Notes under the pieces: model-generated
What the model was told of the DNA's origin: nothing
The model's input: the letters and a program-made list of their open reading frames with translations, nothing else
The model's database searches: none
Source: Foetidibacter luteolus
Lineage (GTDB): Bacteria; Bacteroidota; Bacteroidia; Chitinophagales; Chitinophagaceae
Length of the DNA stretch: 64,000 bases
Direction of reading: 5' to 3'
Assembly (NCBI RefSeq): GCF_009650435.1
Contig: NZ_VVIP01000022.1
Location: 1 to 64,000, forward strand
Shown: piece after piece, positions 34,629-44,025 of the stretch
Layout of the letters: each line of letters opens with the position of its first letter
Position numbering within the stretch: position 1 is the stretch's first letter
Translations under genes and position numbers: made by a program

Positions 34629-35354
34629 TTACAGGTCGTCTTCTACCTCGCCGGAAAGCATTTCTATGGCGCCTTCGGCTTCTTCATCGGAGAGTACTAC
34701 GGGTTTCTCTTTGCCCAGCCCGAGAAAGCCACGTTTAATTTGGAAAAGCCCCAGCCCGATAACACCTTCCTTGCCCTGAACGCTAAGGCCCAACTCTTTT
34801 TTAGAATTAAACTCCACAGAAGTGCTGCCCACATTCAGTTGCTGCAGGGCGGTAACATCGCCACTGAAATTAATTTCTGTGTCTTTCGTAACGGTGGAAA
34901 TAACCACCGCGTCTTTGGCAAAATAGGTTTGATACACAACTTTAAACCGGTTTTCCCAATCCGGCAGTTCTATCAATTTTTTGCCCACTTCGTTCACATT
35001 TTCCATGGTATCTACACTTATTACCGGCGATTTAACCAAAAATGATTTTTCCCTTTCAAATTTAAAGGTCACTTTGGCATCAACGGCGCCGGAAGGTATT
35101 ACATCCACCTGGGCGCCAGCGGCAAAACGGAACACTGATGTGCCCTCGGAAGAAAAATCAATCTTGGAATCGGGGCCTTTCCCTTCTTTGATATCTATAC
35201 CAAATTCATCTTTTATATTGCCCATTTTGGTAAAAACACCATCTGAGAAAATGCCATAATCACCAATTTTAAACGTATTGGTAACCGGCAGCCATGCGGC
35301 AAATACGTTTATCTGGCTTTCTATTACATTGTTGAAATCTTTGGCGATACCCAT
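34629..35354 (-). CDS. Conserved-looking protein of unknown function
   Basis: A 241-residue protein starting at MGIAKDFNNVIESQINVFAAW (ATG 35352-35354); an ATG 25 codons upstream is unlikely. It is beta-rich with alternating polar and apolar segments, such as FKIGDYGIFSDGVFTKMGNI, IDFSSEGTSVFRFAAGAQV and DAKVTFKFEREKSFLVKSP, and an acidic tail. It has no signal peptide, transmembrane segment or known catalytic motif that I can see. I believe similar proteins occur as hypothetical proteins in other bacteria, but I cannot name the family. It lies upstream of the NTR-CHAT pair on the same strand, but its own strong terminator suggests a separate transcript. Confidence 0.8.
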   Translation of the reverse strand: MGIAKDFNNVIESQINVFAAWLPVTNTFKIGDYGIFSDGVFTKMGNIKDEFGIDIKEGKGPDSKIDFSSEGTSVFRFAAGAQVDVIPSGAVDAKVTFKFEREKSFLVKSPVISVDTMENVNEVGKKLIELPDWENRFKVVYQTYFAKDAVVISTVTKDTEINFSGDVTALQQLNVGSTSVEFNSKKELGLSVQGKEGVIGLGLFQIKRGFLGLGKEKPVVLSDEEAEGAIEMLSGEVEDDL

Positions 35355-35596
35355 AGTTGTGTATATTTTATTGATTTGGAAAATACTTCTTTTAACAGGG
35401 GATTGATTTACCGGCAACAGCAAGCACAATTTCTTACGGTATACAGCATTACAATGTATAAAAGAGATTTGAGATTTGCAATTATGCCGTCATCCCGATA
35501 ATTAACAACCGGCCTTCTCAACAAAGCATAATCGGTCTTTTAAACAAAGCCGCCGGTTTTGATGCTTTCTATTTTTGCCCTGTTAAAAAACAAACA

Positions 35597-36616
35597 ATGG
35601 AACAAAATAACTACCAGGGAAAATTACAGCAACCGGCCGGCTCCGGGTTTAACGCAACATCTACCACAAGCGATGTAATAAAGGGCATTAACCTTTTGGG
35701 AAAGATTGCCATAGTAACAGGCGGGTACGCCGGCATTGGACTTGAAACCACCAGGATACTGGCCGCGGCAGGCGCTACCGTAATTATACCGGCCAGGGAT
35801 ACTGCAAAAGCTAAAAAGAACCTGCAAGGTATTGCCAACACGGAACTGCTAAGTATGGATTTGATGAACCCCACATCTATTGACCTGTTTGCTGAAAACT
35901 TTTTAGCCACAGGCAGGCCGCTTGATTTACTTATAAATAATGCCGGCATTATGTGGGTACCGCTGCGCAGGGATAACCGCGGCTACGAATCGCAGCTTGC
36001 TACCAATCACCTGGGGCATTTTCAGTTAACGGCGCGGCTTTGGCCCGCTTTAAAAAAGGCAAATGGCGCAAGGGTGATTAACGTTTCTTCTTTTGGCCAC
36101 CAGATGGCGCCTTTTAATTTTGAAGACCCCAATTTTATACACAGGCAATATGAAACCCTGCTTGGCTATGGACAATCCAAAACGGCCAACAATTTGTTCT
36201 CCGTTGAACTGGATAACCGCGGCAAGGCCTTTAACGTAAGGGCTTATTCACTACACCCGGGCGCTGTTAACGATACCGACCTGGGGCGTGAAGCACCTAT
36301 GGAATTATTCCAACAAATGGGAACGCATGATGCCGATGGCAAAATTTTTCCTGAAGTGGCGAAAAAACTTAAAACCATTCCGCAAGGTGCGGCTACTACC
36401 GTTTGGTGTGCTACCAGCCCGTTACTTGATAACATCGGGGGCGTATATTGCGAGAATTGCGACATTGCGGAGCCTGACCTGGATAATATTGACCACCAGT
36501 ATGGCGACCCATCTACCCTACGCGGCGTAAGGCCTTATTCGCTGGATGAAACAAGCGCTAAAAGATTGTGGAAGCTGAGTGAGGAAATGACAGGAATTTC
36601 TTTTGAAGTTGATTGA
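35597..36616 (+). CDS. Short-chain dehydrogenase/reductase
   Basis: A 339-residue SDR of the retinol-dehydrogenase/WW-oxidoreductase-like group. The NAD(P)-binding motif is IVTGGYAGIGLETTR near residue 40, with the NNAG segment as LLINNAGIMWVP. The catalytic Ser is in RVINVSSFGH, and Y-x-x-x-K appears as LLGYGQSKTANN. The N-terminal 30 residues and the C-terminal tail extend the core. The substrate is unknown. An AraC-type regulator follows 66 bases downstream on the same strand and may control this gene. Confidence 0.92.
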   Translation: MEQNNYQGKLQQPAGSGFNATSTTSDVIKGINLLGKIAIVTGGYAGIGLETTRILAAAGATVIIPARDTAKAKKNLQGIANTELLSMDLMNPTSIDLFAENFLATGRPLDLLINNAGIMWVPLRRDNRGYESQLATNHLGHFQLTARLWPALKKANGARVINVSSFGHQMAPFNFEDPNFIHRQYETLLGYGQSKTANNLFSVELDNRGKAFNVRAYSLHPGAVNDTDLGREAPMELFQQMGTHDADGKIFPEVAKKLKTIPQGAATTVWCATSPLLDNIGGVYCENCDIAEPDLDNIDHQYGDPSTLRGVRPYSLDETSAKRLWKLSEEMTGISFEVD

Positions 36617-36682
36617 TATTTGTACCAGGTTAAGGAAAATGAAAAGATGCTTTGTAAACCACGGTAAAATGCGTCGCTTACT

Positions 36683-37510
36683 ATGGAGTTCCAGACAAAA
36701 TACATAACACCGGATATTAAACTTTCCTGCTACGAAGACAAGCTGTTTAAAACAGAAGTAGTGTTTGAGCACCATGTGCTGGTATGGTTTATTTCCGGGG
36801 AAACAAAGATCATCCAGGCGGAAAACGCTTACACATTTGGCGCCGGCAACATTTTCCTTATACCCAGGAACCAACTGTCAACCGTTATCAACTATCCAAA
36901 AGATGGGTTACCACATAAAACGGTGGCCATGCACCTTACCGCGGAACGCCTGAGAGAATTTTATGCCAACCTGGATGTTGAACCGAATACTGCAACGCCA
37001 GCCAAAATTAGATGCTTTAACCAGCACCCCCTGCTTACAAGCTGCCTTGCTTCGCTTATACCCTACTTTGACCTGAAGGATAAAATACCTGGAAACATAG
37101 CTTCCTTAAAAATAACAGAGGCCATCAGCATACTGCGTGCTATTGACAAAAGTATTGACGGGCTGTTAGCGAACTTTGAAGAGCCCGGCAAAATTGAGCT
37201 GGCTGGTTTTATGGAACGGAACTTTATGTTCAATATGCCGTTAAAAAAGTTCGGTTACCTTACCGGCCGCAGCCTTACCACTTTTAAAAGAGATTTCAGA
37301 AAAGCATTTGATACCACTCCGCAAAAATGGCTTACACAAAAGCGGCTGGAACTGGCGCATTACCAGATAGCCGAAAAGAAATTGAGGCCTGTTGATGTGT
37401 ACCTGGAATCTGGCTTTGAAGACCTTTCTCATTTCTCCTATGCTTTTAAAAAGCATTTTGGATATACCCCTACAGATGTGCCCCGGCGGATGCGCTATCA
37501 ACAATTTTAG
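36683..37510 (+). CDS. AraC family transcriptional regulator
   Basis: A 275-residue regulator. The N-terminal half is a cupin-like sensing domain (VFEHHVLVWFISGETKII, GAGNIFLIPRNQ). The C-terminal double helix-turn-helix includes KKFGYLTGRSLTTFKRDF and YLESGFEDLSHFSYAFKKHF, ending GYTPTDVPRRMRY. This is the standard AraC/XylS arrangement. The effector is unknown. It probably regulates the adjacent SDR gene. Confidence 0.93.
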   Translation: MEFQTKYITPDIKLSCYEDKLFKTEVVFEHHVLVWFISGETKIIQAENAYTFGAGNIFLIPRNQLSTVINYPKDGLPHKTVAMHLTAERLREFYANLDVEPNTATPAKIRCFNQHPLLTSCLASLIPYFDLKDKIPGNIASLKITEAISILRAIDKSIDGLLANFEEPGKIELAGFMERNFMFNMPLKKFGYLTGRSLTTFKRDFRKAFDTTPQKWLTQKRLELAHYQIAEKKLRPVDVYLESGFEDLSHFSYAFKKHFGYTPTDVPRRMRYQQF

Positions 37511-37538
37511 GTCTGAGTGAATAATGCCCCTGGCTTGC

Positions 37539-38255
37539 TTATAAGCCCAGCACCTCTTTCATGCTGAAAATACCCCGTTTGCCAACAATGTATTCTGCCG
37601 CGAGTACGGCGCCGCCGGCAAAGCCCTTGCGGTTGTGGGCGGTATGGATTATTTCAATGTCGTCTATGGAAGAATGGTATTTTATTTTATGTGTGCCGGG
37701 CGCCGGGTCAATCCTTTCACTGATGATTTCAAGGTCGTCTTCATTATCGCTGATGTGGTTTACCCACTGTTTTTTTGCTTTTACAAATTCCATCACCCCT
37801 TCCGCAAGGGTTATGGCCGTACCACTGGGTGCATCTTTCTTTTCTGTATGATGAATTTCTTCCAGCGCCACATTATAACCGGTGTGGGCGCTCATCATTT
37901 TGGCCAGCAGCCGGTTTAGTTCAAAGAAGATATTTACGCCAATGCTGTAATTGCTGGCATACAGCAAAGCGCCGTTATGTTCTTCCACAAAGCCTTTTAC
38001 TTCATCCCATTGCTTCAGCCAGCCGGTGGAGCCTGATACCACGGGCACGCCAAACGAGATACATTTTTTAATATTCTCGACAGCACTGTGTGGGCTGGTA
38101 AATTCAATAGCCACGTCAGCCTTTGCCAGGTTTTCGGCAGTAAATTCATCAAGGTTGTAAGCATCTATCTTCAATACTATTTCGTGGCCTTTGGCAACCG
38201 CTATTTCTTCTATCGCTTTGCCCATTTTTCCGTACCCAATTAACGCTATTTTCAT
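37539..38255 (-). CDS. dapB: 4-hydroxy-tetrahydrodipicolinate reductase
   Basis: Reduces 4-hydroxy-tetrahydrodipicolinate to tetrahydrodipicolinate in lysine and diaminopimelate synthesis. The 238-residue protein starts with IALIGYGKMGKAIEEIA (NAD(P)-binding) and includes VAIEFTSPHSAVENI, VVSGSTGWL, the active-site segment EEIHHTEKKDAPSGTA and HNRKGFAGGAVLAAEYI. It is shorter than the E. coli enzyme, as is usual for Bacteroidota. In many Bacteroidota it follows parA, parB and a DUF5683 gene and precedes lepB; here a secreted-protein gene intervenes and lepB is absent. Confidence 0.95.
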   Translation of the reverse strand: MKIALIGYGKMGKAIEEIAVAKGHEIVLKIDAYNLDEFTAENLAKADVAIEFTSPHSAVENIKKCISFGVPVVSGSTGWLKQWDEVKGFVEEHNGALLYASNYSIGVNIFFELNRLLAKMMSAHTGYNVALEEIHHTEKKDAPSGTAITLAEGVMEFVKAKKQWVNHISDNEDDLEIISERIDPAPGTHKIKYHSSIDDIEIIHTAHNRKGFAGGAVLAAEYIVGKRGIFSMKEVLGL

Positions 38256-38533
38256 TAGTGCTGCTGTTTGTTGTAATAAAAAGCAGCGCTAAGTTAAACC
38301 CTGCCCTGCTAAAGGGGGAATTTTAAACTGATAATTTTGAGAAATACCAGGCAACCGGGTTGCGGCCTAAGTACAACAATTGCGGGCAGTTGGAAGAAAA
38401 GTAATGCCGTGTAACTAAAACATTCATAAAGCTGTGCTTAACTATAATCAGGACAAGCCGAACAGAAATTCAATGCAATTGGTAAGGGAACAACAATGTA
38501 ACTCCAATGTATGTTTGCTCGCCGATTAATTAA
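38256..38533. other. Intergenic region between dapB and the T9SS cargo gene
   Basis: Divergent promoters are expected here. Apart from the promoter elements listed separately (38534-38563) and a TATGTTTG match at 38510-38517, I see no repeat family member and no ORF worth listing. Confidence 0.45.
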
Positions 38534-38563
38534 TTTGCCATGATTTATATTAGATTATATTTG
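38534..38563 (+). promoter_or_regulatory. Promoter of the T9SS cargo gene
   Basis: TTTG (38534-38537), an 18-base spacer and TATATTTG (38556-38563) match the Bacteroidota -33/-7 pattern. The start codon is 55 bases downstream. Confidence 0.65.
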
Positions 38564-38618
38564 GCTTATCCACTTTTACTATTATAAATGCATCCCTGGT
38601 ACACTTTAAAAAATCTGT

Positions 38619-41084
38619 ATGAGAAACATCTTTTTTGTATTGCTGACCTTTTCATTCATCCTCTCCTTTACAGCTAGAGCCTCTATAACCATACAAGTAA
38701 AAAATCCAACTGCAAACCAAAAGGTATCCGGCAACCTGGATATTTCGGTTGCTGTTATTTCCACGTACGACTTGCAGTTTGTAAAGGCCAGGATATTGGC
38801 TACCGGCATTAACCTATCCTTACATGGGGAAGACTATACCGGAATTCTGCCTCTTACTGACCTACCTTACGATACCCTTACATTGGTAGTAACCGTAAAG
38901 GATATCGTGCAAAATACTGACAGCGCAACAGTAAAAATTATTAACCAGCCGTTTGATTCTGAACCATCTTTTACCCTTGTTAATTACCCCTCTTTTGTAA
39001 GAAGTATATACATGCCCATACACATCAAGGCACAAGATGCAGATGGCGGTGTTCACCTCAATGTAATAGGTCCGGCCCCTGATTTTCTGCCACTCGCCGA
39101 AGGTGATAATGAAATTGATACCGTAATAGATATTTCACAGGTTGCCAAATTTGGCATCTATGCCAACCAGATAAGGGTATTGGGTACAGATACCGCTGAA
39201 CATGTAATATCAAAATACCTCACCTATACCTTTGAACCAAGCCCTTACCTCGAAGACTTTCTTCCTTATGGAGTGATAGATTTTCAATACAACAAAATTC
39301 TGAAGATCGTTGGTGACAACTACGTATATGTTGATCTTTCCAAAAACGATTCCGTTATATTGCCCAGAGCAGTCGGAAAAGTGCAGTTAACCTCGTTTGG
39401 ATATGTCCAGTCTCAGCTAAACAGGATAGCGGTGTACTCGAATGATTCCCTTTATTACATAGATGCAGTTCAGCCAACCACCTTTGTGGCCAATGGGATT
39501 CACCTGTTATGGCGTGGCGGGATAACCTTTCAGCAAGAAAGTTATCTCACACATTTTAATCTGGCAACACACCAGACAGACTCTGTATCTCGCATGAGTT
39601 ACCAGGTTCCCAACCGGCCGGAAGGAAATGTACATGCAATAAGGGAGTATGCTATTGACAGTTTGGGTAATATTGCTTTGCCGATTGGCGTTAGAGATAA
39701 TTACGGTGAAGTTTATTTTGGCACCAGACTGGAATTATTCCTTAACGGTGTAAAATACGGCACCGGCTATGTTGGCGCTATTGGCCCCCTTATTAATAGC
39801 AAAAAAAGCATCTTCCGGAAAGGCACCCCCGAAGATCTGAATATTCCCGGAAGAGATGATTTTCCTCCCTATTACCTTTACCAGTCTTCCCTTGAAAACA
39901 ACACGCTCAACACTACTCTTATTGATACTATGGGCGACAGGCCTGTTTACCTGTTAGCCGGAGATTACATAGCCTATGAAAAATCTGCTACAGGAAGTAC
40001 ATGGCGCATTGACCCGGCCGGCAATAAACAGAACATTGGCCCGGGTTTTTTGAATGGCCTGAATGCAAAGGGTGAAATTTTATATGACTTTTCCAGGTTT
40101 TTTGCCCGGCCAGACGGAAAAACAATGCCAATTAACAATACGCCGGGCAGCGCATTTTATTACAACAATAGCTGGTACATTAATAACATTGTTTTATCTA
40201 AGGTTAACCTTAATGCTGACACATCATTGTTAAACATCAGCAGGGATATACTCAAAGATTCTTCTTACAGTTTTACAAAAACTGATTTTGATAATGCCGC
40301 CAGTATTCCCTACGAGATAAAAATAACAGCCTTACCTAAATATGGTATGCTGTATTTTAACGGTATGCCATTGCCAAAAGATACTGTAATAAGGCATGCC
40401 TGGTTAAGCCAAATAGTGTATGTTCCGGATTCTTCGTTTGAAGGAACAGATACTGCTTACTGGAATGCCAACAACACCCTTGGGTTTGCTGCTGACGATG
40501 CGCTGATGCTGTTTAATGTACTTAGGGTACTGCCGGTAAAACTTACCACATTCACTGGTTATACAAAGGGATTAGCCAACCTGCTGAACTGGCAAACTGC
40601 AGAAGAGAAAAATATGGCATATTTTGAACTGCAACGCAGCAATGGGGATAGCCCTGCATTTAAAACACTGGGCAAGGTAACCACTGCCGGAAACAGCAGT
40701 ATGATAAGGCAATATACTTACACCGATGCCAGGCCTGCTGCGGGGATAAATTCTTATCGCCTGAAAATAGTTGACAAAGATGGCCGGTTCAGTTTAAGCC
40801 AGGTTGTACGGCTTGACAATGGTTATAAATTTGCTTCCTTGCTGTATCCCAACCCCGCCCATAACAAATTATTTATCCGGTTTAACATGGCGGTTGCCGG
40901 GCAGGTTTCACTAAATATAACTTCATTAAAAGGCGGTAATGTTACATCAGGCAGCCTGCTAATTCCTGCCGGCACTTCGGATAAAGCTATAGACATCAGC
41001 ACCCTTTCACCAGGTATCTATTTTATAACAATTCTCGGCGATAATAACAAAACGCCCCTTACTTTGAAATTTTTAAAACAATAA
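38619..41084 (+). CDS. Secreted protein with type IX secretion sorting domain
   Basis: An 821-residue protein with a signal peptide (FFVLLTFSFILSFTARASI). The N-terminal part has Ig-like repeats (ITIQVKNPTANQKVSGN, LDISVAV). The middle holds a region of beta-propeller-like appearance with no recognised motif. The C-terminus has the type A sorting signal: LLYPNPAHNKLFIRF, then GQVSLNITSLKG and LSPGIYFITILG. Such proteins cross the outer membrane through the type IX system and are attached to the surface or released. Its function is unknown. It is inserted between dapB and the DUF5683-parB-parA genes on the opposite strand. Confidence 0.88.
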   Translation: MRNIFFVLLTFSFILSFTARASITIQVKNPTANQKVSGNLDISVAVISTYDLQFVKARILATGINLSLHGEDYTGILPLTDLPYDTLTLVVTVKDIVQNTDSATVKIINQPFDSEPSFTLVNYPSFVRSIYMPIHIKAQDADGGVHLNVIGPAPDFLPLAEGDNEIDTVIDISQVAKFGIYANQIRVLGTDTAEHVISKYLTYTFEPSPYLEDFLPYGVIDFQYNKILKIVGDNYVYVDLSKNDSVILPRAVGKVQLTSFGYVQSQLNRIAVYSNDSLYYIDAVQPTTFVANGIHLLWRGGITFQQESYLTHFNLATHQTDSVSRMSYQVPNRPEGNVHAIREYAIDSLGNIALPIGVRDNYGEVYFGTRLELFLNGVKYGTGYVGAIGPLINSKKSIFRKGTPEDLNIPGRDDFPPYYLYQSSLENNTLNTTLIDTMGDRPVYLLAGDYIAYEKSATGSTWRIDPAGNKQNIGPGFLNGLNAKGEILYDFSRFFARPDGKTMPINNTPGSAFYYNNSWYINNIVLSKVNLNADTSLLNISRDILKDSSYSFTKTDFDNAASIPYEIKITALPKYGMLYFNGMPLPKDTVIRHAWLSQIVYVPDSSFEGTDTAYWNANNTLGFAADDALMLFNVLRVLPVKLTTFTGYTKGLANLLNWQTAEEKNMAYFELQRSNGDSPAFKTLGKVTTAGNSSMIRQYTYTDARPAAGINSYRLKIVDKDGRFSLSQVVRLDNGYKFASLLYPNPAHNKLFIRFNMAVAGQVSLNITSLKGGNVTSGSLLIPAGTSDKAIDISTLSPGIYFITILGDNNKTPLTLKFLKQ

Positions 41085-41094
41085 CCAACCATCT

Positions 41095-41207
41095 ACCCGG
41101 GCTTAAAAGCCGCTCAGGGAAAAGCCTTACAGGTGTTCCAATTTGCTGCTTCGCCACGCAAATTGCTCAACGCAAGCCTCATAGCAGCACAGTTGCCGGT
41201 AACATAA
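41095..41207 (-). repeat. RepA-like remnant, copy 10
   Basis: The minus strand shows TGCTATGAGGC, TTGCGTTGAG and, further on, GAGCGGCTTTTAAGCCCGGG, a loose match to the RepA core and flank. It is heavily diverged. Confidence 0.4.
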
Positions 41208-41256
41208 ATTTTCTCTGTTACTTTTAGCGGCTATCGCTTATACCTCACCTATCACC

Positions 41257-41934
41257 CTACCAGTTGGCAACTTTTTTGGGCGCTGGTTTTTTGAAATTGA
41301 ATGCAACAGAAAGAGAAGGCGTTCTTGTATCCGTATTATAGGTAGGTTGGATGTTCATACTGATGTCTTCGCTTACATCAAAATTTTTCAGGTGGCCCGA
41401 TACAGTGGCATCCACCACCTGCACGCCCCAGGCCAGCAGAAAATAGAGGATACTGTAATCCCTGTCACGCCGGTATGCGTTGCGGTAAAACTGGAGGGAT
41501 TCTGCGTCCAATGGCTGCCCGGTTGATTTTATAATCAATGCAGGGTCTATTTCGCCGTAACGTTCTGTTTGGCCGTTAACAACAATATCGTAGGCGGTTC
41601 TTGTTTTTTTGTACCAGGTATTGTTGTAAAAAAAGAAACCGGCGGGAATACCCACTGCCGCATATACCAACGGCAGCTTCCAGTACTGGCGGTTGTATAT
41701 CTGGCCCAGCCCGGGAAATATAGCGGAGCGGATAGTGGCTTTGGAAGGTATGTGCTGCCTTTTGGTAACAGAATCTTTTTTTACCACCAGCGGCTTAACC
41801 GTATCCGGCAAAACTACGGGCCTGGCAGTATCAAGCGCCGATGAATTGATAAGCTGCTGCTTACTGTCCTGCGCATACAACCGCGTTAAACACATAACCA
41901 CTGCAAGGCAAATAAGAAGGCTTGTTTTTTTCAT
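41257..41934 (-). CDS. DUF5683 domain protein
   Basis: A 225-residue protein with a signal peptide (LLICLAVVMCLTRLYAQ). A Lys/Val/Pro linker precedes the domain core SKATIRSAIFPGLGQIYNRQ, followed by two hydrophobic segments (LVYAAVGIPAGFFFYNN and YSILYFLLAWGVQVVDATV). This is the DUF5683 pattern, found beside parB in many Bacteroidota. It is probably an inner-membrane protein of unknown role. It lies 14 bases downstream of parB and is probably in the same operon. Confidence 0.88.
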   Translation of the reverse strand: MKKTSLLICLAVVMCLTRLYAQDSKQQLINSSALDTARPVVLPDTVKPLVVKKDSVTKRQHIPSKATIRSAIFPGLGQIYNRQYWKLPLVYAAVGIPAGFFFYNNTWYKKTRTAYDIVVNGQTERYGEIDPALIIKSTGQPLDAESLQFYRNAYRRDRDYSILYFLLAWGVQVVDATVSGHLKNFDVSEDISMNIQPTYNTDTRTPSLSVAFNFKKPAPKKVANW

Positions 41935-41948
41935 GAAAGCGCTGCTTG

Positions 41949-42869
41949 TTAACCGGCCTGTACATTCATTACATCCAGCAACTTATTCAGCTCTTCCAGC
42001 GAATAATATTCCAGGGTAATGCTGCCATAACCTTTTTTGTTATGCACCAGTTTTACTTTAGTAGAAAAATGAGAGGCTAAATTATCTTCAATTCGTTTGT
42101 ATGCGGGTGGCAGCTCAGATTTTGAAGCAACTTTAACATCGGCTGTTTCTGTTTTGTACAGGTTGCGCACCAGTTCTTCTGTTTGCCTCACGTTAAGGCC
42201 TTTGTTCTTTATTTCGTTAAAAACATACAACTGCTTGTCAACGGTGTCAATATTAATCAACGCCCTTGCATGCCCCATGGTTACGTTGCCATTGCGCACT
42301 GCCAGTTGTATATCCGGCGGTAATTTAAGCAGGCGTATGTAATTGGTTACCGTACTGCGCTCTTTTCCCATACGCTCCGCCACCTGCTCCTGCGTATAGC
42401 TAAGCTCGTCCATCATGCGTTTGTAGCTAAGGCCAATTTCAATAGCATTCAGGTCCTCACGCTGCAGGTTTTCCAGCAGGGCCAGTTCCAGCAGCTCCGC
42501 ATCGTTGGCCTGGCGTATATAAGCCGGCACATCTTTAAGGCCGGCCATTTTAGCTGCCCGGTAGCGGCGTTCGCCTGCAATTAACTGGTATTTGCCATTG
42601 GCCAGGCGGGATATGGTAAGGGGCTGTATAATGTCGTGTATTTTAATGGAATCAGCCAGTTCCTTTAACGACTGCTCATCAAAATCACGCCTTGGGTTTT
42701 TAGGGTTAACCTGTATATCGTCCAGCGCTATACGGGTAATGCCGGTAGCTTTTTCCACCACGGTATTTTTAAGGTTACCGGTAGTGGTTTTTAAATCGGC
42801 ATCAATATTCTGTAAAAGGGAACGTATTCCTTTTCCTAATAACTCTTTATTTTGTTTGGGCGTTGTCAT
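41949..42869 (-). CDS. parB: Chromosome partitioning protein ParB
   Basis: A 306-residue ParB/Spo0J protein starting at MTTPKQNKELLGKGIRSLL; an ATG four codons upstream is possible. The N-terminal CTP-binding ParB/Srx fold includes NPKNPRRDFDEQSLKELAD and LIAGERRYRAAKMAG. The helix-turn-helix is YTQEQVAERMGKERSTVTNY, and a C-terminal dimerisation domain follows. It binds parS sites and spreads along DNA. It is downstream of parA by 50 bases. I could not find a parS consensus nearby. Confidence 0.96.
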   Translation of the reverse strand: MTTPKQNKELLGKGIRSLLQNIDADLKTTTGNLKNTVVEKATGITRIALDDIQVNPKNPRRDFDEQSLKELADSIKIHDIIQPLTISRLANGKYQLIAGERRYRAAKMAGLKDVPAYIRQANDAELLELALLENLQREDLNAIEIGLSYKRMMDELSYTQEQVAERMGKERSTVTNYIRLLKLPPDIQLAVRNGNVTMGHARALINIDTVDKQLYVFNEIKNKGLNVRQTEELVRNLYKTETADVKVASKSELPPAYKRIEDNLASHFSTKVKLVHNKKGYGSITLEYYSLEELNKLLDVMNVQAG

Positions 42870-42919
42870 GTTTTGTCGCAATATTCAAAAACAATGTAAA
42901 ATGCAAGCTGGTTGGGCAA

Positions 42920-43720
42920 CTACTCCAGTATGCGTTGCTCGTTGGTCATTTTCGTCATGTTATTCTTCTGCAGAATCTCTTTGGCCAGGTTAAGGTAGTT
43001 AATAGAGCCTTTGCTTTCAGAGTCGTACAGAATTACAGGCTTGCCCACGCTGGGCGCCTCGCTAAGCCGGGTATTGCGGTGTATGATGGTGGTAAATACC
43101 AGTTCGTCAAAATGCCTCCTTACCTCGCTCACTACCTGGTTACACAGGCGCAGGCGGCCATCGTACATGGTCATTAAAATACCTTCAATCTGCAGGGCCG
43201 GGTTAAGGCGGCTTTGTACAATTTTAATGGTGTTCAGCAGCTTACCCAAACCTTCCAGGGCAAAAAATTCGCACTGCACCGGCACAATTACACTATCCGC
43301 GGCAACCAGGGCATTTACAGTTATCAAACCCAGCGATGGCGAGCAGTCAATCACAATAAAGTCGTATTGGTCTTTTACCGGCTCCATAATGCCCTTCATC
43401 ACCATTTCCCTGTTGGGGTAGTTAATCATCTCAATTTCGGCGCCTACCAGGTCAATATGAGAAGGTATCAGGTCAAGGTTAGGTATATCGCTTTTCAGTA
43501 TCACTTCCTGGGCAGACGCGTTGTTAACCATGCAATCGTACAGGCTGGTGGTAATGTTATGAAGGTCAAAACCAACACCGGTGGTGCTGTTGGCCTGCGG
43601 GTCGGCATCTACCAGCAAAGTTTTGTATTCCAGCACGGCCAAACTGGCGGCCACATTAATAGCCGTGGTAGTTTTGCCCACTCCCCCTTTTTGATTGGTA
43701 ACGCCAATAATTCTTGCCAT
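42920..43720 (-). CDS. parA: Chromosome partitioning ATPase ParA/Soj
   Basis: A 266-residue deviant Walker A ATPase. Motif A is [17 protein letters not shown], motif A' is [12 protein letters not shown] and motif B is [15 protein letters not shown]. The remainder ([19 protein letters not shown], then [15 protein letters not shown]) is typical of Soj. It drives segregation of the replication origin with ParB. The first gene of the parA-parB-DUF5683 operon; a -7-like box lies 55 bases upstream. Confidence 0.96.
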   Translation of the reverse strand: MARIIGVTNQKGGVGKTTTAINVAASLAVLEYKTLLVDADPQANSTTGVGFDLHNITTSLYDCMVNNASAQEVILKSDIPNLDLIPSHIDLVGAEIEMINYPNREMVMKGIMEPVKDQYDFIVIDCSPSLGLITVNALVAADSVIVPVQCEFFALEGLGKLLNTIKIVQSRLNPALQIEGILMTMYDGRLRLCNQVVSEVRRHFDELVFTTIIHRNTRLSEAPSVGKPVILYDSESKGSINYLNLAKEILQKNNMTKMTNEQRILE

Positions 43721-43775
43721 AATGCCTTTTTCCGCCGTAACGGACGATTTAAAATTCTAAAACTGTGAAAGGTTG

Positions 43776-43783
43776 CAAATGTA
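43776..43783 (-). promoter_or_regulatory. Candidate -7 box for the parAB operon
   Basis: The minus-strand TACATTTG matches TAnnTTTG about 55 bases upstream of parA. No -33 partner is seen. Confidence 0.4.
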
Positions 43784-43889
43784 AAATATTATGTTTCTAA
43801 AAAAAGAGAAGATTTGGCTTTGGGATTTTATTAATGAGTTATCCCCATGAAAAAGTTATCCACCAGCTTCGCCCGGTTTAAAAGGGTTG

Positions 43890-44025
43890 TTTTTTGGTGG
43901 CAGGGGTCCGGTTCCTTGTGGGAGGCATCGTTGCGTCGCACTACGTTCATCGTCCAGTTCTTTGAGCGGCTTTTCAGACCCGGATAAGGCTGGTGCGTGA
44001 AGACACGCACCAGTGAGGGCGGGAA
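43890..44025 (+). repeat. RepA element, copy 11 (left end with hairpin)
   Basis: GGAGGCATCG, core TTGCGTCGCA, ATCGTCCAGTTCTTTGAGC, CAGACCCGGATAAGG and the perfect hairpin at 43990-44013. It leads directly into a tandem array. Confidence 0.85.
43990..44013. other. RepA hairpin, version 3
   Basis: Ten-base-pair stem CTGGTGCGTG/CACGCACCAG, loop AAGA. The outermost C-G pair is T-A in the copy at 12866, and the fifth stem position from the loop differs in a compensated way at 17842. Confidence 0.85.
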
